Source: Cellulomonas sp. Y8
GTDB taxonomy: Bacteria > Actinomycetota > Actinomycetes > Actinomycetales > Cellulomonadaceae
NCBI RefSeq assembly: GCF_008033115.1
Contig: NZ_CP041203.1
Coordinates: 1,488,001 to 1,552,000, forward strand
Direction of reading: 5' to 3'
Length of the DNA: 64,000 nt
Shown: positions 42,929 through 54,451 of the stretch, piece after piece
How positions within the stretch are numbered: position 1 is the first letter of the stretch
How the letters are laid out: every line of letters begins with the position of its first letter
Translations under genes and position numbers: made by a program
The notes under the pieces: model-generated
Database searches by the model: none
Seen by the model: the letters and a program-made list of their open reading frames with translations, nothing else
Told to the model about the DNA's origin: nothing

Positions 42929-44191
42929 TCAGCCCTCCGCCGCCGCCCGGGCGATGTCGGAGCGGTGGTGGGAGCCGGCCAGCGCGATGCGGTCGACGCC
43001 GGCGTACGCCGTCGCGCGCGCCGCCGCCAGGTCCTCGCCCGTGCCGACGACCGAGAGCACCCGGCCGCCCGCCGACACGACCGCGCCGTCCGCGCCGGCG
43101 GCCGTGCCGGCGTGCAGCACGTCGACGCCGGGGACCGCCCCGGCCTCGTCCAGGCCCTCGATCACGTCCCCGGTCCGCGGGGACTCCGGGTAGCCGTGCG
43201 AGGCGACGACGACGGTCACCGCCGCCTCGTCGGTCCACTCCAGCGGAGGCAGGTCGCCGAGCCCGCCGGTCGCCGCGGCGAGCAGCACGCCCGCGAGCGG
43301 CGTCGCCAGCCGGGCCAGGACGACCTGGGTCTCCGGGTCGCCGAACCGGGCGTTGAACTCCACGACCCGGGTACCGCGGCTGGTCAGCGCGAGCCCGCAG
43401 TACAGGACGCCGACGAACGGCGTCCCGCGCCGGGCCATCTCGTCCACCGTCGGCCGGGCGACCTGGGCCACGACCTCGTCGACCAGCCCCTCCGGCGCCC
43501 ACGGCAGCGGCGTGTACGCGCCCATGCCGCCGGTGTTCGGGCCCGTGTCCGCGTCGCCGACGCGCTTGAAGTCCTGCGCCGGCACGAGCGGGACGACGTG
43601 GGTGCCGTCCGACAGGACGAACAGCGAGACCTCGGGGCCGTCCAGGTAGTCCTCGACGACGACGCGGCCGCCCGGCTTGGCCAGGCAGGCGAGCGCGTGC
43701 TCGAGCGCGACGGACCGGTCCTCGGTGACGACCACGCCCTTGCCGGCGGCGAGGCCGTCGTCCTTCACGACGTACGGCGCGCCGAACGTGTCGAGCGCGG
43801 CCTCGGCGGCCGACGCCTCGGTGACGACGACCGGGTCGGCGGTCGGCACGCCGGCGGCGGCCATGACCTCCTTGGCGAACGCCTTCGAGCCCTCGAGCCG
43901 CGCGGCCTGCGCGCTCGGCCCGAACACCGGGACCCCCGCGGCGCGCACGGCGTCGGCGACCCCCGCGACGAGCGGCGCCTCGGGGCCGACGACGACCAGG
44001 TCGGCGCCCAGCGTCGTCGCGAGGTCGGCCACCGCGGCGCCGTCCAGCGGGTCGACCGCGTGCAGCGTCGCGAGCGCGCCGATCCCCGGGTTGCCGGGTG
44101 CGGCGTGCAGGTCGGTCACCTGCGGGTCGCGGGACAGGGCCAGGGTGAGGGCGTGCTCGCGGGCGCCGGCCCCGACGACGAGGATCTTCAC
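42929..44191 (-). CDS. purD: Phosphoribosylamine-glycine ligase
   Basis: A 420-residue ATP-grasp enzyme that makes glycinamide ribonucleotide in purine synthesis step 2. The N-domain [14 protein letters not shown] and [12 protein letters not shown], the ATP-grasp loop [15 protein letters not shown], and the signature [11 protein letters not shown] are all canonical. [11 protein letters not shown] is the expected glycine-rich block. The start is GTG 44191 (VKILVVGAG); an ATG does not exist nearby. It is downstream of purA across a strong palindrome. Confidence 0.95.
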   Translation of the reverse strand: MKILVVGAGAREHALTLALSRDPQVTDLHAAPGNPGIGALATLHAVDPLDGAAVADLATTLGADLVVVGPEAPLVAGVADAVRAAGVPVFGPSAQAARLEGSKAFAKEVMAAAGVPTADPVVVTEASAAEAALDTFGAPYVVKDDGLAAGKGVVVTEDRSVALEHALACLAKPGGRVVVEDYLDGPEVSLFVLSDGTHVVPLVPAQDFKRVGDADTGPNTGGMGAYTPLPWAPEGLVDEVVAQVARPTVDEMARRGTPFVGVLYCGLALTSRGTRVVEFNARFGDPETQVVLARLATPLAGVLLAAATGGLGDLPPLEWTDEAAVTVVVASHGYPESPRTGDVIEGLDEAGAVPGVDVLHAGTAAGADGAVVSAGGRVLSVVGTGEDLAAARATAYAGVDRIALAGSHHRSDIARAAAEG

Positions 44192-44252
44192 GACGCCGAC
44201 CCTACCGACCGGCCCCGCGCCCGCGGCGACGCGCGCCGCTCCGTGGACGCGG

Positions 44253-44286
44253 CGTGGCGCCGCCCGACCGGTCGGGCGGCGCCACG
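44253..44286. terminator. Perfect 34-bp palindrome after purA
   Basis: CGTGGCGCCGCCCGACC (44253-44269) and its exact inverse (44270-44286) touch with no spacer, 7 nt past the purA stop (minus strand). A stem of about 15 bp with a small loop would form in RNA. Terminator by position. Confidence 0.7.
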
Positions 44287-44292
44287 GCGGCC

Positions 44293-45765
<1,473 letters not shown>

Positions 45766-46188
45766 TCAGCGCAGCCCCGCGACCTCCGCCGCGGAGGTGC
45801 CGGAGTCGACGAGGAACTGCGCGCACCGCGCGGCCTCCTCGTCCTCCTCGATGGCCTCGGCGGCCTCGGCGAGCGCGAGCAGCGCGCGCAGGAAGCCCTG
45901 GTTCGGCTCGTGGTCCGCCGGGATCGGGCCCTGGCCACGCCAGCCCGCGCGGCGCAGCGCGTCCAGCCCGCGGTGGTAGCCGGTGCGCGCGTAGGCGTAG
46001 GCCGCGACCGGGTCGCCCTCGTCCCGCAGGGCGCGCTCGGCGAGCAGCGCCCAGGCGAGCGACGAGGCGGGCGCGCGGCGCGCGGCGTCGCGCGGGTCGC
46101 CGCCGGCGGTCAGCACGGCGCGCGCGTCGGCGTCGGCCCCGTCCGGGAGGCGGGTGGGCTCGGGTCCGAGGAGGTTGGCTCCGGTCAT
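45766..46188 (-). CDS. DUF3151 family protein
   Basis: A 140-residue soluble protein of the actinobacterial DUF3151 family. NLLGPEPTRLP, PASSLAWALLAERAL, AYAYARTGYHRGLDALRRAGWRGQGPIP and HEPNQGFLRALLAL are the conserved blocks of that family. Function unknown; it is usually next to purA/purD-type or fructose-bisphosphate aldolase genes in actinobacteria. ATG 46188 (MTGANLLGPEPT) is preferred to a more distal start because the family begins there. Confidence 0.85.
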   Translation of the reverse strand: MTGANLLGPEPTRLPDGADADARAVLTAGGDPRDAARRAPASSLAWALLAERALRDEGDPVAAYAYARTGYHRGLDALRRAGWRGQGPIPADHEPNQGFLRALLALAEAAEAIEEDEEAARCAQFLVDSGTSAAEVAGLR

Positions 46189-46294
46189 GCCGCCCAGTGT
46201 GTCAGGGCGAGCCGTAGGGGGCCCCGGCATGCGGTGGCGTGCGGGACGTGGTTACAGTCGTCCAGCCCGCGCCCCCCTCGTCGAAGGTCCCCCC

Positions 46295-46669
46295 ATGATC
46301 GAGATCGCCACCTCGGCCGCGACGACCACCCTCGTCATCGCCGGCGACCTCGACCTGGCCGAGCGCGACCAGTTCCCCGAGATCGCCGCCCGCGTGGTCG
46401 GCCTGCGGCGCCAGCTGCTCGTCATCGACATGTGCGGCGTGACGTTCATGGACTCGACGGGCGCCGCGTTCCTCATCTCGCTGGCCGACGCGAGCCGCAA
46501 GCGCGGCGGCGCGACCGTCCTGCGCGGCGCGGACCCGCGCGACCTGTTCGTGCTGGAGATCTGCGGCGCGCTCGAGCTGTTCCGGATCGACGCCGACCAC
46601 CGGTGCGCCGCGGACGAGGCGGACGCCGGCCAGGGCCCCGTGACGCAGGACGCGTCCACCGGCGTCTGA
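46295..46669 (+). CDS. STAS-domain anti-sigma factor antagonist
   Basis: A 124-residue STAS protein. VIAGDLDLAERDQF is the first strand-helix, and VIDMCGVTFMDSTGAAFL holds the phospho-acceptor (D53-S54). LRGADPRDLFVLEICGALELFRI completes the fold. When unphosphorylated it would bind an anti-sigma kinase and free a sigma factor. It converges on the phosphatase/kinase gene that ends 27 nt away, suggesting it is that protein's partner. A TCCCCCC leader gives a poor ribosome site. Confidence 0.85.
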   Translation: MIEIATSAATTTLVIAGDLDLAERDQFPEIAARVVGLRRQLLVIDMCGVTFMDSTGAAFLISLADASRKRGGATVLRGADPRDLFVLEICGALELFRIDADHRCAADEADAGQGPVTQDASTGV

Positions 46670-46696
46670 CGCCGCGCACGACCCCTGCCGGGCTCG

Positions 46697-48907
46697 TCAG
46701 ACCCCGCCCCGCGGCCCCTCCAGCACCGACGGCTCCGTCGGCCGGACCCGCGCCCACACGACCTTGCCGCCGCGCGAGGGCCGCCAGCCCCAGTCGGCCA
46801 GCCGCTCGACGATCCGCATGCCGAACCCGCCGATCCGGCCCGGGTGCCCCTCGGTGGCCACGGGCGGGGTCGGGTTGGAGTCCTCGACCTCGATCCGCAG
46901 CCCCTCGCCGGTGTCGTGCAGGCGCAGCGTGACCCGGCCCCAGCCGTGCAGGACCGCGTTGGCGACCAGCTCGGAGACGACGAGCTCGGCGTTCGACGCG
47001 TCGCCGAGCTCCCAGGCGTGCGAGGTCCGGAGGACCGCGTGCCGGGCGCGCGCGATGGACCCGGGCTCGCTGGGCAGCTGCCAGCGCCGGCTGCGGACGT
47101 TGCCGCCGTGCCCGGAGGTGTCGGTCAGGTCCGGGATGCGCACGACGACGACCGCGACGTCGTCCTCGGGGCTGTCCGCGAGCCGGGCCAGCAGCTCCTC
47201 GCCGATGCCCGCCGCGTCGACGGCGGTCGCGCCCGCGGCCACCTCGCGCAGCGCGGTGAGGCCGTCGAGCAGGGCGCGGTCCCGGCGCTCGATGAGCCCG
47301 TCCGTGTAGAAGACCAGGACGTCGCCGGGCCGCAGGTCGTGCCGCGCCGTGCGCCGGTGCCCGTCCCCGAAGCCGATGAGAGGTCCGCCTGCCTCGTCGA
47401 GCAGCGTGACCGCGCCGTCCCGCACGAGCAGCGCGGGCAGGTGGCCGGCGCGGGAGTACTCCAGGTGCCAGCTCGGGCAGCCGCCGTCCTCGGCGTCGCG
47501 CCGGGTCAGCGTGGTGAGCACGAGACCCGCCGACCGCGGGATGCGCATGCCGCCCACGAGCTGGTCCACGCGCTCGAGCACGGGGCCGGGCTCGGTGACC
47601 TCGAAGGCGTAGGCCCGCACGACCGACCTGAGCTGGCCCATGGCCGCCGCGGCCTCGACGTCGTGGCCGACGACGTCGCCGATCACCACGCCGACGACGT
47701 CCTCGGTGATCTGCGCGACGTCGTACCAGTCGCCGCCCACCTGGGCGTAGACGACGTTCGGCGCGTAGTAGGACCAGACGTCCAGGCCCTCGACCTCGGC
47801 CTGCTCCGGGAGCATCGCCCGCTGCAGCGTCTCCGCCACCCGGTGCTCCCGGGCGTACAGCCGCACGTTCTCCATGGCGAGCCCGACCCGGCGCGCCGTG
47901 AGCGACAGGATGGTGCGGGTGCGCTCGTCGACGCCGCCGCGCGCGGGGGCGTCGTGCACGAGGTCCGGACCGACGGCGGCGCGCGGGACCACCGCGAGCA
48001 GGCCGAGCACGCGGTGCCGGCCGGGCAGCGGCAGCACCGCGACGTGCCCGGCGCCGACGCCGCCGGGCACCCGCGCGCGCAGGTCGGCCGCCAGCCACGC
48101 CGACGCGGTGCCCGGGGGGTGGGGGGCGTCGGTGTCCAGGTCGAGGACGAGGTGCGGCTCGCCCTCGCCGTCGAGCAGGCGCTGCACGGGGTCCTCCCCG
48201 GCGGGCCGGGCGCCGCGGCGCGCGACGAACGGCACGCCGGTGCCGCCCGGCCCGTGCCGGCGACCGGACGCACGCGGGGCCCGGGTGACGTCGACGCCGT
48301 CCGCGGCCTGCAGCCCGTCGTCGTCCACGTAGAACCCCGCCCAGCCGACCACCCGGAGCGCGAGCAGCTCGGCGATCGCGCGCAGGCCGTACGGGTCGTC
48401 GAGGTCCATCACCAGGTCGGAGACCGCGCCGATGAGCGCGAGGTCCTCGCTCTCCCGGCGCACGACCTCGACCTCCGCGGCGACGGCGGCGTCGCGGTGC
48501 ACCTGGTCGGTCACGTCGACGAGCGCCGCCACCCAGTGCGTCGGGTCCTCGGCCCCCTCGGCGGTGACCGGGGTGACGACGGTGCGCGCCCAGAACCAGT
48601 CGCCGCCGGCGCGGCGCAGCCGGAGCAGCGCGGAGGTGGCGCGGCGGTCCAGGACGGCGTCCTGCAGCTGGTGCAGACCGGACGAGTCCTCCGCGGACAG
48701 CGCGATCAGGTCGACCGCAGGCCCGGCGACGTCGTCGAGCGTGAGGCCGGTCACCTCGGTGAAGGCGTGGTTGACCCAGACGACGGGCCAGCGGGGCGGC
48801 TCGGCGGCGACCACGAGGACCGGCATCCCGACGATCTGGCCCACCGCCCGCCCGATGGAGCCGACGGTCTCCGCGGCGCCGTCCCCGGGCGTGGAGTTGA
48901 CCACCAC
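46697..48907 (-). CDS. PAS-GAF-SpoIIE phosphatase-HATPase partner-switching regulator
   Basis: A 736-residue cytoplasmic protein. Residues 20-130 are a PAS domain (VVWVNHAFTEVTGLTLDDVAG). Residues about 165-345 are a GAF domain that includes a variable linker. Residues about 365-590 are a SpoIIE/PP2C-type phosphatase (LQRAMLPEQ, GGDWYDV, VIGDVVGHDVEAAA, FYTDGLIERRD, DDVAVVVVR). Residues about 610-725 are an HATPase domain (ELVVSELVANAVLHG, GGFGMRIVERLADWGW). It can therefore dephosphorylate STAS antagonists and also act as the anti-sigma kinase. The signal is unknown. STAS genes flank it on both sides. Confidence 0.9.
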   Translation of the reverse strand: MVVNSTPGDGAAETVGSIGRAVGQIVGMPVLVVAAEPPRWPVVWVNHAFTEVTGLTLDDVAGPAVDLIALSAEDSSGLHQLQDAVLDRRATSALLRLRRAGGDWFWARTVVTPVTAEGAEDPTHWVAALVDVTDQVHRDAAVAAEVEVVRRESEDLALIGAVSDLVMDLDDPYGLRAIAELLALRVVGWAGFYVDDDGLQAADGVDVTRAPRASGRRHGPGGTGVPFVARRGARPAGEDPVQRLLDGEGEPHLVLDLDTDAPHPPGTASAWLAADLRARVPGGVGAGHVAVLPLPGRHRVLGLLAVVPRAAVGPDLVHDAPARGGVDERTRTILSLTARRVGLAMENVRLYAREHRVAETLQRAMLPEQAEVEGLDVWSYYAPNVVYAQVGGDWYDVAQITEDVVGVVIGDVVGHDVEAAAAMGQLRSVVRAYAFEVTEPGPVLERVDQLVGGMRIPRSAGLVLTTLTRRDAEDGGCPSWHLEYSRAGHLPALLVRDGAVTLLDEAGGPLIGFGDGHRRTARHDLRPGDVLVFYTDGLIERRDRALLDGLTALREVAAGATAVDAAGIGEELLARLADSPEDDVAVVVVRIPDLTDTSGHGGNVRSRRWQLPSEPGSIARARHAVLRTSHAWELGDASNAELVVSELVANAVLHGWGRVTLRLHDTGEGLRIEVEDSNPTPPVATEGHPGRIGGFGMRIVERLADWGWRPSRGGKVVWARVRPTEPSVLEGPRGGV

Positions 48908-49016
48908 CGCCTCCGATCGTCTAGCGTCTCCGACAGGTCCCGGTGCAGCAACCCGCCGGGACGGTGGCCATCACCGGCGCGGTCGTCCGACCGCCACCCG
49001 GACGGGAGGGAGCATC

Positions 49017-49433
49017 GTGCGCGACGGTAACAGCACACCCCCGGGCGGGCTCGCCGGGGACCAGGGCGCGGAAGCCGCGGCCGCCCCGACCGTACCCGGT
49101 CCCGGGGAGGCCGCCGGCGAGCCGGGCTCGGTGCACGTCATCCTGTCCCCCGACCGGACCACGATCGTCCTCTCCGGCGAGGTCGACGCGGATCTCGGCC
49201 CGGACCTGGCGCAGGCGACCACCGACGCCGAGCAGGCGGGTGTGCCGATCGAGGTCGACGCGCACCACGTGACGTTCATGGACTCGTCGGGCGTGGCGTT
49301 CCTCGCCCGCCTGGCCATGCGAACCCCGCACCGGGTCCGGCTGCTGCACGTGCCGCCGACGGTGCAGTTCCTGCTCGAGGTCACCCGGATCGGCGAGCTG
49401 CTCGACGTGGTCGAGGACGACCACCGGGACTGA
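49017..49433 (+). CDS. STAS-domain anti-sigma factor antagonist
   Basis: A 138-residue STAS protein with a 40-residue disordered Ala/Gly/Pro head. IVLSGEVDADLGPDLAQA and HVTFMDSSGVAFLARLA are the STAS strings; the phospho-acceptor is Ser90 (or Ser91). It is divergent from the phosphatase/HATPase gene and has a GGGAGGGA site 5-12 nt before GTG 49017. With the STAS at 46.3 kb it makes two possible substrates of the same phosphatase. Confidence 0.85.
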   Translation: MRDGNSTPPGGLAGDQGAEAAAAPTVPGPGEAAGEPGSVHVILSPDRTTIVLSGEVDADLGPDLAQATTDAEQAGVPIEVDAHHVTFMDSSGVAFLARLAMRTPHRVRLLHVPPTVQFLLEVTRIGELLDVVEDDHRD

Positions 49434-49461
49434 GCACCGCCCTCCCGGCGCCCCCGCACGC

Positions 49462-49500
49462 ACGAGGGCCCGGTCACCGTCGCGGTGACCGGGCCCTCGT
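49462..49500. terminator. Terminator hairpin between convergent STAS and fba genes
   Basis: ACGAGGGCCCGGTCACCG (49462-49479) pairs perfectly with 49483-49500 over 18 bp around a TCG loop. It is centred between the two stop codons and should serve both directions. Confidence 0.8.
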
Positions 49501-49532
49501 CGCGTCGCCGGCCCCGGGGGCCGTCGGGCGGA

Positions 49533-50555
<1,023 letters not shown>

Positions 50556-50661
50556 CGCAGCAGCTCCAAAGAGAGTGGGGTTTCGCTTTCTCCCCAAGTC
50601 TGGCACGTCCTGCGCGCAGGCCGGGCGGGACGTCCTGCCCACGAGACGCCGGTCGTCGCCG

Positions 50662-50979
50662 TCAGACCCGGGTCGGACCCTCCCCGGAGGCCCGGGCGCG
50701 CAGCTCGCGCGCCTCGCGCAGGAGCGTGGCCAGCTCGGGCACCACGCGCGGGTCCTGGCCCAGTGCCTCGTCGAGCTGCGCGGCCTCCCGTGCGGTGAGG
50801 ACCAGCGCCCCTTCCTCGACCAGGACAGCGCGCGCCCGCTCCATGGCCGCTCCGAGGACGAAGGACGAGACGTCCTGCTGCTGCGCTGCGGCCGCACGGC
50901 GGATCGTGTCGAGGGCGCGGGGCGCGATGCGCATGTTGAGCCGGGCGGTGCGATCTGCCGGCGGCGGTTCAGCGGGCAC
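50662..50979 (-). CDS. DUF1778/TacA-type antitoxin
   Basis: A 105-residue protein. TARLNMRIAPRALDTIRRAAAAQQQDVSSFVLGAAMERARAVL is a ribbon-helix-helix DNA-binding head typical of DUF1778 antitoxins, and the helical tail (LTAREAAQLDEALGQD, ELATLLREARELRARA) would wrap the toxin. GTG 50979 has an AGAGG site; a longer start at GTG 51033 exists, which would overlap the palindromic operator. The GNAT gene directly upstream makes this a TA pair. Order is toxin first, opposite to the usual TacA-TacT order. Confidence 0.8.
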   Translation of the reverse strand: MPAEPPPADRTARLNMRIAPRALDTIRRAAAAQQQDVSSFVLGAAMERARAVLVEEGALVLTAREAAQLDEALGQDPRVVPELATLLREARELRARASGEGPTRV

Positions 50980-51013
50980 GGGACCTCTTCGTGGGCGGTA
51001 GGCGTACGTCCAC

Positions 51014-51023
51014 TGTACGTACA
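51014..51023. promoter_or_regulatory. Palindromic operator between GNAT toxin and antitoxin
   Basis: TGTACGTACA is a perfect 10-bp palindrome, with a second related TACGT element at 51004-51008. It lies 35 nt before the antitoxin GTG 50979. Ribbon-helix-helix antitoxins bind such short palindromes, so this is the likely autoregulatory site. Confidence 0.5.
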
Positions 51024-51037
51024 CGGACTGCACACGA

Positions 51038-51550
51038 TCAACCGGGATCCACCTCGGCCACCGTCGCGCGCAGGTCGCGCGTCGTCAGGAAGAGCGACAG
51101 CGGCTGATCACGGAACCGCCGGAAGCCGCACGCGAGGTAGAACCGCGCGGCCGCCTCGTGCAGGGCGTGGACGACCACGACCTCGAAGCCGAGCGTCCGG
51201 GACACGCGCGCGATGCGCTCGAGGGCGTCGGCGACCAGGAGCCTGCCGATCCCCTGCCCCTGGTAGTCGGCGTCGACGGCCAGCCGGGCGATCAGCACCG
51301 CGGGGACGCGATACCGCTCCGCGCTGCCACCGCGCGAGAAGGCCGCGTCCGCGACGGTTTCGCACGCCCTCGCCGAGCAGTAGCCGGCGACCCGCCCTGC
51401 GTCGTCGTCCACGGCGAGCACGGTCCGGACGTTGTGCCGACGTTCCTGCTGCGACGCCTGCTCGCGGAACCAGAGGTCCAGGCCGGGCTCGCCGGACCAG
51501 AACGTGGTGCGACGGACGAGTGCGCGGTCGAAGCCGCGGATGACGATCAC
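51038..51550 (-). CDS. GNAT-family acetyltransferase toxin (TacT/AtaT-like)
   Basis: A 170-residue acetyltransferase. VPAVLIARLAVDADYQGQGIGRLLVADAL is the GNAT motif A with the acetyl-CoA pyrophosphate loop (QGQGIG), and GFEVVVVHALHEAAARFYLACGF is the motif B/tyrosine region. The start IRGFDRALVRR and DLWFREQASQQERR are typical of TA-linked GNAT proteins, which acetylate charged aminoacyl-tRNAs. The neighbouring DUF1778 gene supports the toxin role. Its specificity is unknown. Confidence 0.85.
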   Translation of the reverse strand: MIVIRGFDRALVRRTTFWSGEPGLDLWFREQASQQERRHNVRTVLAVDDDAGRVAGYCSARACETVADAAFSRGGSAERYRVPAVLIARLAVDADYQGQGIGRLLVADALERIARVSRTLGFEVVVVHALHEAAARFYLACGFRRFRDQPLSLFLTTRDLRATVAEVDPG

Positions 51551-51673
51551 GGTCAGCCTCCTCGGGTCTGCTCGCCAGAGGGTCCCGTCGACCGGGACCG
51601 GAAGGGAACCGGCACGAGCCCCGCCTGGGGACCACGCTCGGCGCGTCCCGCGGCGCGCCGAGGACTCGGCCGG

Positions 51674-52351
51674 TCAGGCCGGCGGCGGTCCCGCGTGCCG
51701 GACCGCCCACGCGTGCATCGCGATCGCGGCCGCCGCGCCCGCGTTGATCGACCGCGTCGAACCGTACTGGTCGATGTGCAGCACCGCGTCCGCGCCGGCC
51801 CGCGCGGCGTCGGACAGCCCCGCGGACTCCTGGCCGAACAGCAGGACGCACGCCCGCGGCACCGGGTAGCCGTCGAGCGGCACGGACCCCGGCACGTTGT
51901 CGACGCCCAGCACCGGCAGCGGGCCGCCGTCCGGGCCCGCCGTCGCGGCCCACGCCAGCAGGTGCTCGACGTCCGGGTGGTGGTGGACGTGCAGGTAGCG
52001 GTCGGTGACCATCGCGCCACGGCGGTTCCACCGGCGCCGGCCGACCACGTGCACGCCCGCGGCGTTGAACGCGTTGGCGGTGCGGACCACCGAGCCGATG
52101 TTGAGGTCGTGCGCCCAGTTCTCGATGGCCACGTGGAACGGGTGCCGCCGGGTGTCCAGGTCGGCGACGACGGCCTCGACGGTCCAGTACCGGTAGCGGT
52201 CGGCGACGTTGCGGCGGTCGCCCTGCGCGAGCAGCTCCGGGTCGAGGCGCGGGTCGTCGGGCCAGGCGCCCGGGCCGCCGGGCCAGGGGCCGACGCCGAC
52301 CTCCTCGGGGTCGCGGGGGTCGGCCGGGGCGCCGTCGCCGGGCGCGGTCAC
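51674..52351 (-). CDS. SpoU-family RNA 2'-O-methyltransferase
   Basis: A 225-residue SPOUT methyltransferase. [21 protein letters not shown] is motif 1, [13 protein letters not shown] motif 2 and [23 protein letters not shown] motif 3, which together form the SAM-binding trefoil knot. The 45-residue N-terminus is acidic and Pro-rich. GTG 52351 overlaps the PurT stop by 4 nt. The modified RNA (tRNA or rRNA) is not known. Confidence 0.9.
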   Translation of the reverse strand: MTAPGDGAPADPRDPEEVGVGPWPGGPGAWPDDPRLDPELLAQGDRRNVADRYRYWTVEAVVADLDTRRHPFHVAIENWAHDLNIGSVVRTANAFNAAGVHVVGRRRWNRRGAMVTDRYLHVHHHPDVEHLLAWAATAGPDGGPLPVLGVDNVPGSVPLDGYPVPRACVLLFGQESAGLSDAARAGADAVLHIDQYGSTRSINAGAAAAIAMHAWAVRHAGPPPA

Positions 52352-53580
52352 ACCAGGTCCACGGTCAGGGCGGCCGCCGACTCCCGCGCCCGCTCCCGCG
52401 CCTGCTCCACGTCGGCGCCGCGGGCGACGGTCACCGCGACCCGCCGTCGGCCCGCGACGGACGGCTTGCCGAACAGCCGCACCTGCGCGGTCGGCACCGC
52501 GAGCGCCGCGTCGACCCCCGAGAACCGCGGCACGCCGTCGCCCTCGGCGAGGACGGCGCAGGAGGCGGCCGGCCCGAGCTCCAGGACCTCGCCCACGGGC
52601 AGCCCGAGCACGGCGCGGGCGTGCAGGGCGAACTCCGAGGAGTCCTGGGACGCGAGCGTGACGAGTCCGGTGTCGTGCGGGCGCGGCGACACCTCGGAGA
52701 ACAGCACCCGGTCCCCGACGACGAACAGCTCGACGCCGAACAGGCCCCAGCCGCCGAGCGCGTCGGTCACCGCGGCGGCGACCCGCTGCGCCTCGGCGAG
52801 CGTGCCCGGCGGGAGCGGCGCGGGCTGCCAGGACTCCCGGTAGTCGCCGTCGACCTGCACGTGCCCGACCGGCGCGCAGAACGTGGTGCCGCCGGCGTGC
52901 CGGACGGTGAGCAGGGTGATCTCCGAGTCGAACCGCACGAAGCCCTCGACGATCACCCGCACCGCGGCACCGTCGTCGGCGGTGGCGCGGCCGCCGGACT
53001 GCGCGTACGCCCACGCCGCCTCGACGTCGGCCGCGGTCCGGACCACCGACTGCCCCTTGCCCGACGACGACATGACCGGCTTGACCACGCACGGCACGCC
53101 GACCTCGGACACCGCCGCGTGCAGGGCGGTCAGGTCGTCGACGAACCGGTACGGCGACGTGGGCAGGCCGAGCTCCTCCGCGGCGAGCCGCCGGATGCCC
53201 TCCCGGTCCATCGTCAGGACGGTGGCGCGCGCGGTCGGCACCACCCGGACCCCGGCGGCCTCGACCTCGGCGAGCACGTGCGTCGCGATGGCCTCGATCT
53301 CCGGGACCACGACGTGCGGGCGCTCGGCGTCGAGGACGGCCCGCAGCGCAGCCGGGTCGAGCATGTCGACGACGTGCGACCGGTGCGCCACCTGCATCGC
53401 GGGCGCGTCGGGGTACCGGTCGACGGCGACCACCTCGACGCCGAGGCGCTGGAGCTCGATCGCGACCTCCTTGCCGAGCTCGCCGGAGCCGAGCAGCAGC
53501 ACGCGGGTCGCGCCAGGGCTGAGCGGGGTGCCGAGGACGCCGGGCTCGCCGGCCTGCGGGGAGGTCGTCACGGCGGCCAT
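52348..53580 (-). CDS. purT: Formate-dependent phosphoribosylglycinamide formyltransferase
   Basis: A 410-residue ATP-grasp enzyme that formylates GAR with formate, an alternative to folate-dependent Pur[31 protein letters not shown] is the PurT start, with [12 protein letters not shown]; the ATP-grasp core [14 protein letters not shown] and [10 protein letters not shown] are diagnostic of PurT rather than PurK. ATG 53580 is used; GTG 53568 is an alternative. It overlaps the SpoU gene downstream. Confidence 0.93.
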   Translation of the reverse strand: MAAVTTSPQAGEPGVLGTPLSPGATRVLLLGSGELGKEVAIELQRLGVEVVAVDRYPDAPAMQVAHRSHVVDMLDPAALRAVLDAERPHVVVPEIEAIATHVLAEVEAAGVRVVPTARATVLTMDREGIRRLAAEELGLPTSPYRFVDDLTALHAAVSEVGVPCVVKPVMSSSGKGQSVVRTAADVEAAWAYAQSGGRATADDGAAVRVIVEGFVRFDSEITLLTVRHAGGTTFCAPVGHVQVDGDYRESWQPAPLPPGTLAEAQRVAAAVTDALGGWGLFGVELFVVGDRVLFSEVSPRPHDTGLVTLASQDSSEFALHARAVLGLPVGEVLELGPAASCAVLAEGDGVPRFSGVDAALAVPTAQVRLFGKPSVAGRRRVAVTVARGADVEQARERARESAAALTVDLV

Positions 53581-53692
53581 CCTGTCGCACCGCCGGCGCA
53601 CCCGCCGCACCCCTCCCCCGCCCGCGGACCCCACACAGGACCTGCACGCCGGGCGCCCGGGGTCCCGGCCCCCGACCCGTACGCTGAGGCCC

Positions 53693-54451
53693 ATGCCTGC
53701 GTCAGCCGCGCTCGTGTCGCTCGTCCCTGCCCTCGGCGCCCAGCCCGCGCTGCTGCCGGACTGGCTCGACGCGGAGCACCTCATCTCCTCGTTCGGCTCG
53801 TACGCGCTGATCGGGATCGTCGTCGTCGTGTTCATCGAGACGGGGCTGCTGTTCCCGCTGCTCCCCGGCGACTCGCTGCTGTTCACGGCGGGCGCGCTCG
53901 TCGCGCAGGAGGCGCTGGACTTCCCGCTGTGGCTGCTCTGCGTGCTGCTGTTCGCGGCGGCGTTCCTCGGCGACCAGGTGGCCTACTTCATCGGCAACAA
54001 GGTCGGGCCGCGGCTGTTCCGCCGGCCCGACTCGAAGATCTTCAAGCAGCAGTACATCGACCAGACCTACGCCTACTTCGACAAGTACGGCGGCCGGACG
54101 GTGATCCTGGCCCGGTTCGTGCCGATCGTGCGCACCTACGCCCCGGTCGCCGCGGGCGTCGGCGGCATGCGGTACCGGACGTTCGTGTCGTACAACGTCG
54201 TCGGCGCCCTGCTGTGGGGCGTCGGCGTCACGGTGCTCGGCTACCTGCTCGGCACGATCTCGTTCGTCCGGGACAACATCGAGGCGCTGGCGGTGCTGAT
54301 CGTCCTCGTCTCGGTGATCCCGGTCGCGATCGAGCTGTGGCGCGGCCGCCGGGCGGCGAAGCGCGGCCAGGTCACCGCGGACGGCCGCGACGAGCGCTAC
54401 GACGAGCCCGCCGAGCGCGCCGCCGTGGAGCGGAAGGCGTTCGACCAGTGA
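53693..54451 (+). CDS. DedA family membrane protein
   Basis: A 252-residue integral membrane protein of the DedA/VTT family, linked to undecaprenyl-phosphate or lipid flipping and membrane-potential maintenance. [21 protein letters not shown] is the first conserved block. [13 protein letters not shown] and the R-containing [20 protein letters not shown] are the family's key segments. About five helices are seen, and the last 40 residues are a charged cytoplasmic tail. Its stop overlaps the HAD gene by 4 nt. Proton-coupling residues (E in FIETG, D in LPGDS) are present. Confidence 0.92.
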   Translation: MPASAALVSLVPALGAQPALLPDWLDAEHLISSFGSYALIGIVVVVFIETGLLFPLLPGDSLLFTAGALVAQEALDFPLWLLCVLLFAAAFLGDQVAYFIGNKVGPRLFRRPDSKIFKQQYIDQTYAYFDKYGGRTVILARFVPIVRTYAPVAAGVGGMRYRTFVSYNVVGALLWGVGVTVLGYLLGTISFVRDNIEALAVLIVLVSVIPVAIELWRGRRAAKRGQVTADGRDERYDEPAERAAVERKAFDQ

